The notes under the pieces are model-generated. The model had not been told where the DNA came from. It did not search any database and saw only the letters and a program-made list of their open reading frames with translations. Positions 44,312-49,228 of a stretch of 49,228 nucleotides of DNA are shown piece after piece; position 1 is the first letter of the stretch, and each line of letters opens with the position of its first letter. Source of the DNA: Mediterranea massiliensis. GTDB taxonomy: Bacteria > Bacteroidota > Bacteroidia > Bacteroidales > Bacteroidaceae. The translations under genes were made by a program, and so were the position numbers. The stretch is taken from positions 1 through 49,228 of the forward strand of contig SUYA01000016.1 in NCBI GenBank assembly GCA_015060695.1. The letters run 5' to 3'.

Positions 44312-45454
44312 ATGACAAAGAAAAACACTAGTTTCTGGAAATATATTCCGGATGGCATTCCCTGCTTGCTGATAGTTTTTGCTCTATTTGCCTATGTAGG
44401 TTCAATAATGGGTGTTCCTCAAATGCTGAATACTATCATGAAAACGGCTCACGATTTGTTGTTGAACACGGTGTTTTATTTGATGGCCATTTGTGTCATT
44501 ACCGGTGCCATTGGTAAACTGTTTTTAGAATTTGGTGTTGTCAAGCTATTGGAGCGATTGCTTCGTCCGCTCATGAGGCCCCTGTTCAATCTGCCCGGTG
44601 TGGCTTCGTTGGGAGCAGTGATGACTTTTCTTTCTGATAATCCGGCTATTATTTCGTTAGCTCACGATAAACGTTTCAGTCAGTACTTCAAGAAGTATCA
44701 ATATATCTCCCTGACCAATTTCGGTACAGCTTTCGGGATGGGCCTGTTAGTTATGGTCTTTATGGTAGGGCAAGGTTATTATGTAGAGCCATTGATTGGT
44801 TTGATTGGTGCCTTCTTTGGCTGTATGGTTTCTACTCGCTTGATGCAACATTTTGTCTTGAAAAACTATCCTAATTTTTTAAATGAACCGGCCGGCGATA
44901 TTGTCGAAGGAGAAATACTTTCAGAGGCTGCCGAAGATAAATCGGTCTTTATTCGGGTACTGAATTCATTGCTCGATGGAGGACGCACCGGTGTTGATGT
45001 AGGCATTGCCATTATTCCCGGAGTACTGATTATTTCCACGCTTGTTATGTTGTTGACTTTTGGTCCCTCTTCTACGGGATATACCGGTGCAGCTTACGAA
45101 GGCATTGAGTTATTGCCTTTCTTGGCAGGCAAGGTCAACTTTGTCTTCGACTGGCTTTTCGGATTTGCCGATCCTCATTTAGTGGCTTTCCCCATTACAG
45201 CGTTGGGGGCAGTAGGTGCAGCACTTAGTTTAGTTCCCAACTTTATTGCGCAGGGTTGGGTGGATGGTAATGCCATTGCCGTATTTACAGCCATAGGCAT
45301 GTGTTGGAGTGGATACCTCAGTACACATACAGCCATGCTCGACTCATTGGGTTATCGTGAACTTACTTCCAAGGCTATTTGGGCGCATACCGTTGGCGGT
45401 GTGGTGGCTGCAGTTATTGCCCATTGGTTGTTTGTGGGATATTCCTTGCTGTAA
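44312..45454 (+). CDS. Nucleoside-recognition (Gate) domain membrane protein
   Basis: A 380-residue membrane protein with about nine transmembrane helices. It carries the Gate (nucleoside recognition) motif pattern GAIGKLFLEFGVVKLLERLLRP and FLSDNPAIISLAHDKR, and a second copy after the central loop (GVDVGIAIIPGVLIIST). Similar to the CD0519/CD1768 group of unknown transport function; distantly related to SpmA/SpmB and nucleoside transporters. The upstream partner is the porin (13-bp gap). A tRNA gene on the other strand lies 19 bp beyond its stop. Confidence 0.75.
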   Translation: MTKKNTSFWKYIPDGIPCLLIVFALFAYVGSIMGVPQMLNTIMKTAHDLLLNTVFYLMAICVITGAIGKLFLEFGVVKLLERLLRPLMRPLFNLPGVASLGAVMTFLSDNPAIISLAHDKRFSQYFKKYQYISLTNFGTAFGMGLLVMVFMVGQGYYVEPLIGLIGAFFGCMVSTRLMQHFVLKNYPNFLNEPAGDIVEGEILSEAAEDKSVFIRVLNSLLDGGRTGVDVGIAIIPGVLIISTLVMLLTFGPSSTGYTGAAYEGIELLPFLAGKVNFVFDWLFGFADPHLVAFPITALGAVGAALSLVPNFIAQGWVDGNAIAVFTAIGMCWSGYLSTHTAMLDSLGYRELTSKAIWAHTVGGVVAAVIAHWLFVGYSLL

Positions 45455-45473
45455 TAGAGGAGGAAAGAGTGGG

Positions 45474-45545
45474 TAGCCTCGAGGGGAATCGAACCCCTAT
45501 CTAAAGTTTAGGAAACTTCTATTCTATCCGTTGAACTACAAGGCC
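45474..45545 (-). tRNA. tRNA-Arg (anticodon CCT)
   Basis: A 72-nt cloverleaf on the minus strand: 7-bp acceptor stem GGCCTTG/CGAGGCT (two G-T pairs), D arm GTTC/GAAT, anticodon stem GAAGT/ACTTT with loop TTCCTAA (anticodon CCT, reading AGG), T arm AGGGG-TTCGATT-CCCCT, discriminator A. CCA is not encoded (ACCC follows). Confidence 0.95.
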
Positions 45546-45595
45546 AAAAGCATAACGAAAAGTGCTTTTACCGGTTTTTATTGTTAAAGGTTGTG

Positions 45596-45626
45596 CAAAG
45601 ATACTACTTTCTGCTGATTTTCCGAA
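45596..45626 (-). promoter_or_regulatory. Promoter of tRNA-Arg
   Basis: On the minus strand TATCTTTG (45603-45596) with TTCG, one mismatch to TTTG, 19 nt upstream (45626-45623). It would start transcription about 45 bp before the mature tRNA. Confidence 0.55.
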
Positions 45627-45724
45627 AAAACTCTTTGTTAATCCGATTAACTTTCCGAAATTTGCCGAAAAGAAATCTTAAAGTATTAAAATATACATTT
45701 CCAATTTTAAAAAATACACAAGTT

Positions 45725-47572
45725 ATGGCAAATGACATGACGGTCAAAGAACTGGAGCAAGTGGTAGTCCGCTTCTCTGGTGACTCCGGCGATGGTATGC
45801 AACTCGCCGGCAACATTTTCTCTACAGTATCGGCTACGGTGGGAAATGACATCAGTACTTTTCCCGACTATCCGGCAGACATTCGTGCCCCGCAAGGTTC
45901 GCTGACCGGTGTTTCCGGTTTTCAAGTACACATCGGTGCTGGAAAGGTTTATACTCCCGGCGATTTGTGTGATGTGTTGGTAGCGATGAATGCAGCAGCT
46001 TTGAAAACTCAGTATAAGTTTGCAAAGCCAACTGCTTGTATTATTATTGATACCAATTGTTTTGAAAAGTCGGACTTGGAAAAAGCTGAGTTTAAGACAG
46101 ATAATCCCATTGAAGAAATGGGCATTAAGAACGATGTGATTGCAGCCCCTATTTCTCAGATGGTAAAAGACTGCTTGGCAGATACCGGCATGGATAATAA
46201 GTCTATGTTGAAATGCCGCAATATGTTTGCCGTAGGGTTGGTGTGCTGGTTGTTCAATCGTGACTTGAGTATTGCCGAAAACTTTATTCGTGAGAAATTT
46301 GCCAAGAAACCGGAGATTGCAGAGGTAAATATCAAGGTAATTCATGCCGGTTATGACTATGGTCACAATACGCATAGCAGTGTAGCTCATACCTATCGCA
46401 TTGAGAGCAAGAGTACGGTTCCCGGACGTTATATGGACATTACTGGTAACAAGGCTACTGCCTACGGATTTATTGCTGCTGCTGAAAAAGCCGGTTTGCG
46501 TTTGTATTTGGGTTCTTACCCCATTACTCCCGCCACCGATGTGCTTCATGAGCTCTCCAAGCACAAATCATTGGGCGTGACAACTGTACAATGTGAAGAC
46601 GAAATTGCCGGTTGTGCTTCGGCTGTAGGTGCATCATATGCAGGCGCATTGGCAGTTACATCTACTTCAGGTCCCGGTATCTGTTTGAAGTCAGAAGCCA
46701 TGAACCTGGCTGTTATCATGGAACTTCCGTTGGTGGTACTCGATGTGCAACGTGGTGGTCCGGCAACCGGTCTCCCTACCAAGAGCGAGCAAACCGACCT
46801 CTTGCAAGTGCTCTTCGGCCGCAACGGTGAAAGCCCCATGCCGGTATTGGCAGCAACATCGCCCACCGACTGCTTTGAGTGTGCTTATACCGCTTCAAAG
46901 ATTGCGTTGGAGCACATGACTCCTGTTGTGTTGCTGACCGATGCATTCATTGCCAACGGTTCGGCTGCCTGGAAGTTGCCGGTATTGGCAGAATATCCGG
47001 CCATTGTTCCTCCATACGTGAAGCCCGAAATGCAAGGTAGCTGGACTCCTTATCAACGCGATGAAGAGACCGGTGTGCGCTACTGGGCTGTTCCGGGTAC
47101 AGAAGGTTTTACTCACATCCTGGGAGGTCTTGAAAAAGACAACAAGACAGGTGCCATCTCTACCAACCCTGAAAACCACCACTTGATGACTCAACTCCGT
47201 CAACAGAAGATTGACAAGATTCAGGTGCCCGACGTGGAAGTAGAAGGCGATGCTGCAGATGCTGACTTGCTGATTGTTGGTTTCGGTGGTACATACGGTC
47301 ACTTGCATGCGGCAATGGATGAACTCCGTGCTGCCGGCAAGAAGGTGGCTCTGGCTCACTACAAGTACATCAATCCGCTGCCAAAGAACACAGCCGAAGT
47401 GATGAAGAAATACAAGAAGGTAGTAGTGGCCGAACAGAATATGGGACAATTTGCCTCTTACCTCCGCATGAAGGTAGATGGTTTTGTGCCTTATCAATAT
47501 AATGAAGTCAAAGGTCAACCTTTCGTGGTAAGCGAACTGGTTGAAGCATTCACCGAAATCTTGAACAAATAA
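45725..47572 (+). CDS. korA: 2-oxoglutarate:ferredoxin oxidoreductase, alpha (gamma-alpha fusion)
   Basis: A 615-residue subunit combining the gamma domain (about 12-190, VVRFSGDSGDGMQLAGNIF and AALKTQYKFAK) and the alpha domain (about 230-615, YPITPATDVLHEL, CEDEIAGCASAVGA, QRGGPATGLPTKSEQTDL). It pairs with the TPP-binding beta subunit encoded 12 bp downstream to interconvert 2-oxoacid and acyl-CoA with ferredoxin as electron carrier. The long upstream open frame (from 45581) covers a non-homologous region; MANDMTVKEL at 45725 is the start. 2-oxoglutarate is the likely substrate by family; other 2-oxoacids are possible. Confidence 0.92.
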   Translation: MANDMTVKELEQVVVRFSGDSGDGMQLAGNIFSTVSATVGNDISTFPDYPADIRAPQGSLTGVSGFQVHIGAGKVYTPGDLCDVLVAMNAAALKTQYKFAKPTACIIIDTNCFEKSDLEKAEFKTDNPIEEMGIKNDVIAAPISQMVKDCLADTGMDNKSMLKCRNMFAVGLVCWLFNRDLSIAENFIREKFAKKPEIAEVNIKVIHAGYDYGHNTHSSVAHTYRIESKSTVPGRYMDITGNKATAYGFIAAAEKAGLRLYLGSYPITPATDVLHELSKHKSLGVTTVQCEDEIAGCASAVGASYAGALAVTSTSGPGICLKSEAMNLAVIMELPLVVLDVQRGGPATGLPTKSEQTDLLQVLFGRNGESPMPVLAATSPTDCFECAYTASKIALEHMTPVVLLTDAFIANGSAAWKLPVLAEYPAIVPPYVKPEMQGSWTPYQRDEETGVRYWAVPGTEGFTHILGGLEKDNKTGAISTNPENHHLMTQLRQQKIDKIQVPDVEVEGDAADADLLIVGFGGTYGHLHAAMDELRAAGKKVALAHYKYINPLPKNTAEVMKKYKKVVVAEQNMGQFASYLRMKVDGFVPYQYNEVKGQPFVVSELVEAFTEILNK

Positions 47573-47584
47573 ACGGAATTCACT

Positions 47585-48589
47585 ATGTCTAATTTTACAG
47601 CAAAAGATTATAAGAAAGGACAACCTCGTTGGTGTCCGGGTTGTGGTGACCACTTCTTCTTGGCTTCACTGCACAAGGCTATGGCCGAAATAGGTGTGGA
47701 ACCTTGGAATATTGCCGTTATCTCAGGTATCGGTTGCTCCAGCCGTCTGCCTCACTACATGAATACCTATGGCATGAACACCATCCACGGTCGTGCAGCT
47801 GCCATCGCTACCGGTTGCAAGGTAGCCAATCCTGAACTCTCTGTATGGCAAGTATCAGGCGATGGCGACGGTATGGCTATTGGTGGTAATCACTTCATCC
47901 ATGCCAATCGTCGTAACATCAACCTGAATATGATTCTGCTGAACAACCGCATCTATGGTTTGACAAAAGGTCAGTATTCACCTACCTCTCCTCGTGGTTT
48001 CGTCAGCAAGTCATCACCTTATGGTACAGTAGAAGATCCGTTCCGTCCCGCAGAACTCTGCTTCGGTGCACGCGGACGCTTCTTTGCCCGTGCGGTGGCT
48101 ACCGATGCGGCAGGTACCGTAGAAATTCTCAAGGCAGCTCATGCCCACAAGGGTGCCAGCGTATGCGAAATCTTGCAAAACTGTGTCATCTTCAACAACG
48201 GCACACACGATTGCGTGGCCAAGAAAGAAGACCGTGCCAAGAATGCCATCTACCTGGAACATGGCAAACCCATGCTTTTCGGTGAGAACAATGAATATGG
48301 TTTGATGCAGGAAGGATTTGGCTTGAAGGTGGTGAAGTTGGGCGAAAACGGCATTACTGAAAAAGACATCCTGGTACACGATGCACATTGCGAAGACAAC
48401 ACTTTGCAACTGAAGTTGGCCTTGATGGAAGGTCCTGATTTCCCCATCGCATTGGGTGTGATTTGCGATGTAGAAGCTCCTACATACGACGATGCCGTCT
48501 ATGCACAGATTGAAGAAGTCAGCGCAAAGAAAAAGTATCATAACTTCGAAGAACTCTTGCTGACCAATGATACTTGGGAAGTAAAGTAA
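47585..48589 (+). CDS. korB: 2-oxoglutarate:ferredoxin oxidoreductase, beta
   Basis: A 334-residue thiamine-diphosphate subunit. The CPGCGDH cluster-like motif and the GDGDGMAIGGNHFIHANRRN TPP/Mg site are present, and ISGIGCSSRLPHYM and NNRIYGLTKGQYSPTS match the KorB/PorB family. Together with KorA it forms the oxidoreductase. The pair is transcribed together, followed by a terminator at 48613. Confidence 0.93.
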   Translation: MSNFTAKDYKKGQPRWCPGCGDHFFLASLHKAMAEIGVEPWNIAVISGIGCSSRLPHYMNTYGMNTIHGRAAAIATGCKVANPELSVWQVSGDGDGMAIGGNHFIHANRRNINLNMILLNNRIYGLTKGQYSPTSPRGFVSKSSPYGTVEDPFRPAELCFGARGRFFARAVATDAAGTVEILKAAHAHKGASVCEILQNCVIFNNGTHDCVAKKEDRAKNAIYLEHGKPMLFGENNEYGLMQEGFGLKVVKLGENGITEKDILVHDAHCEDNTLQLKLALMEGPDFPIALGVICDVEAPTYDDAVYAQIEEVSAKKKYHNFEELLLTNDTWEVK

Positions 48590-48612
48590 TCATTTTCATT
48601 ACATTTTTTCAG

Positions 48613-48652
48613 AGGTGTCGTTACCCTTTCCATAGGGTTGCGACACCTTTTC
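48613..48652 (+). terminator. korAB terminator
   Basis: A 15-bp stem with two mismatches (48613-48627 with 48634-48648, 6-nt loop) followed by TTTTCTTAT, 24 bp after the korB stop. Confidence 0.8.
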
Positions 48653-48816
48653 TTATACCCCTTTCCTCTTTCTTTTGTTCTTCTTTTTCTACTAACCAAG
48701 ACAGAAAAAAGTTGTAAATTGCAAACTGCACTTTGCAGATATTGTTAGCATTTTATAAAAGATTTCTAATTACAGAAATTTTTCTTCAATACGAATGTTA
48801 ATTCCAAATAAAATAG

Positions 48817-48824
48817 TACTTTTG
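48817..48824 (+). promoter_or_regulatory. -7 box for pckA
   Basis: TACTTTTG, a full -7 match, in the 338-bp gap between korB and pckA. It gives a leader of about 95 nt before ATG 48928. I see no TTTG at the expected spacing and no clear riboswitch in the leader. Confidence 0.5.
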
Positions 48825-48927
48825 TAAGCGAAAAATAAGGGCTTGAACAAAAACAAGTACCGAATGTTCATTTTAGTGGCAGAAAGAATTTATTTATAAT
48901 ATATCAACATTTAAATCATTAAGAAAA

Positions 48928-49228
48928 ATGGCAAATTTGGACTTAAGCAAGTACGGAATTACCGACGTGAAGGAAATCCTCCACAACCCGTCTTACGAGG
49001 TGTTGTTTGAAGAAGAGACTAAGGCTGGTCTCGAAGGTTTTGAAAAAGGTCAATTGACTGAACTTGACACTGTAAACGTGATGACCGGTATCTATACCGG
49101 CCGTTCACCTAAAGATAAGTTCTTCGTAAAGAACGAAGCCAGCGAAGATACCGTTTGGTGGACTTCTGAAGAATACAAGAACGACAACAAGCCTTGCTCT
49201 GATGAAGCATGGGCTGACTTGAAGGCTA
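48928..49228 (+). CDS. pckA: Phosphoenolpyruvate carboxykinase (ATP), N-terminal part
   Basis: The first 100 codons of an ATP-type PEP carboxykinase; the gene runs off the window edge. [20 protein letters not shown] and [19 protein letters not shown] (the latter the substrate-binding GRSPKDK motif) identify it. In Bacteroides the enzyme works in the CO2-fixing direction toward oxaloacetate and succinate. Confidence 0.93.
   Translation, partial: MANLDLSKYGITDVKEILHNPSYEVLFEEETKAGLEGFEKGQLTELDTVNVMTGIYTGRSPKDKFFVKNEASEDTVWWTSEEYKNDNKPCSDEAWADLKA

Noticed and set aside
45581..45724. A 48-codon upstream extension of korA
   Set aside because: It is rich in basic and aromatic residues, unlike the KorA family, and covers the promoter region next to the tRNA. 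The conserved protein starts at 45725.

Overview
The window is chromosomal DNA from a gut-type member of the Bacteroidales, most likely Bacteroidaceae (Bacteroides or Phocaeicola). The evidence is the set of lineage-typical families (NVEALA, BF3164-type propeller lipoprotein, DUF3244, NigD-like, DUF1847, head-GIN, fused SecDF, KorAB, a succinylornithine-type transcarbamylase) and repeated matches to the Bacteroides promoter (TTTG, 19-20 nt, TAnnTTTG). Several start codons were chosen because such a promoter lies inside a longer open frame. No phage, integrase, intact insertion sequence or CRISPR array was seen.

Layout. 1-3.75 kb: a minus-strand accessory cluster in the order TPR/transmembrane regulator, DUF3244 protein, NVEALA secreted small protein, BF3164-type lipoprotein. 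3.9-4.9 kb: argF' with its own promoter. 4.9-9.8 kb: a tight minus-strand operon of PASTA protein, RluA-type pseudouridine synthase, D-Ala-D-Ala ligase, PlsC-like acyltransferase, NigD-like lipoprotein and rhodanese lipoprotein. 9.8-11.6 kb: 1.8 kb without genes, holding an inverted repeat built of 11-bp units and a roughly 1-kb tandem array of near-palindromic elements. 11.6-15 kb: a large two-domain glycosidase (GH106-like plus GH28). 15-19.7 kb: rpmH (53 codons) back-to-back with efp, then DoxX, a GT2 glycosyltransferase with radC, and a MIP18/DUF59 protein with lpxH. 19.7-23.4 kb: pta, ackA and alkaline phosphatase on the minus strand. 23.6-29.1 kb: DUF1847, then argR, a GNAT acetyltransferase, argG, a PspC protein, argC and argD. 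29.1-37.1 kb: GIN adhesin-like protein, YgjP metallopeptidase, an argS-mnmA-esterase operon, a second copy of the 11-bp inverted repeat, and two overlapping rhomboid proteases. 37.2-49.2 kb: M3 peptidase, SecDF, YccF plus a small orphan, porin plus Gate-domain permease, tRNA-Arg(CCT), KorAB, and the first 100 codons of pckA.

How the genes fit together. argR, the GNAT protein, argC, argD, argF' and argG cover most of the N-acylated arginine route; argB and argH are not in the window. Pta-AckA (acetate and ATP), KorAB (ferredoxin-linked 2-oxoacid oxidation or reductive synthesis) and PckA (CO2-fixing PEP carboxykinase) match saccharolytic, succinate/acetate-producing metabolism. The least explained parts are the 0-4 kb NVEALA cluster and the two repeat families in the gaps at 10 kb and 35 kb.
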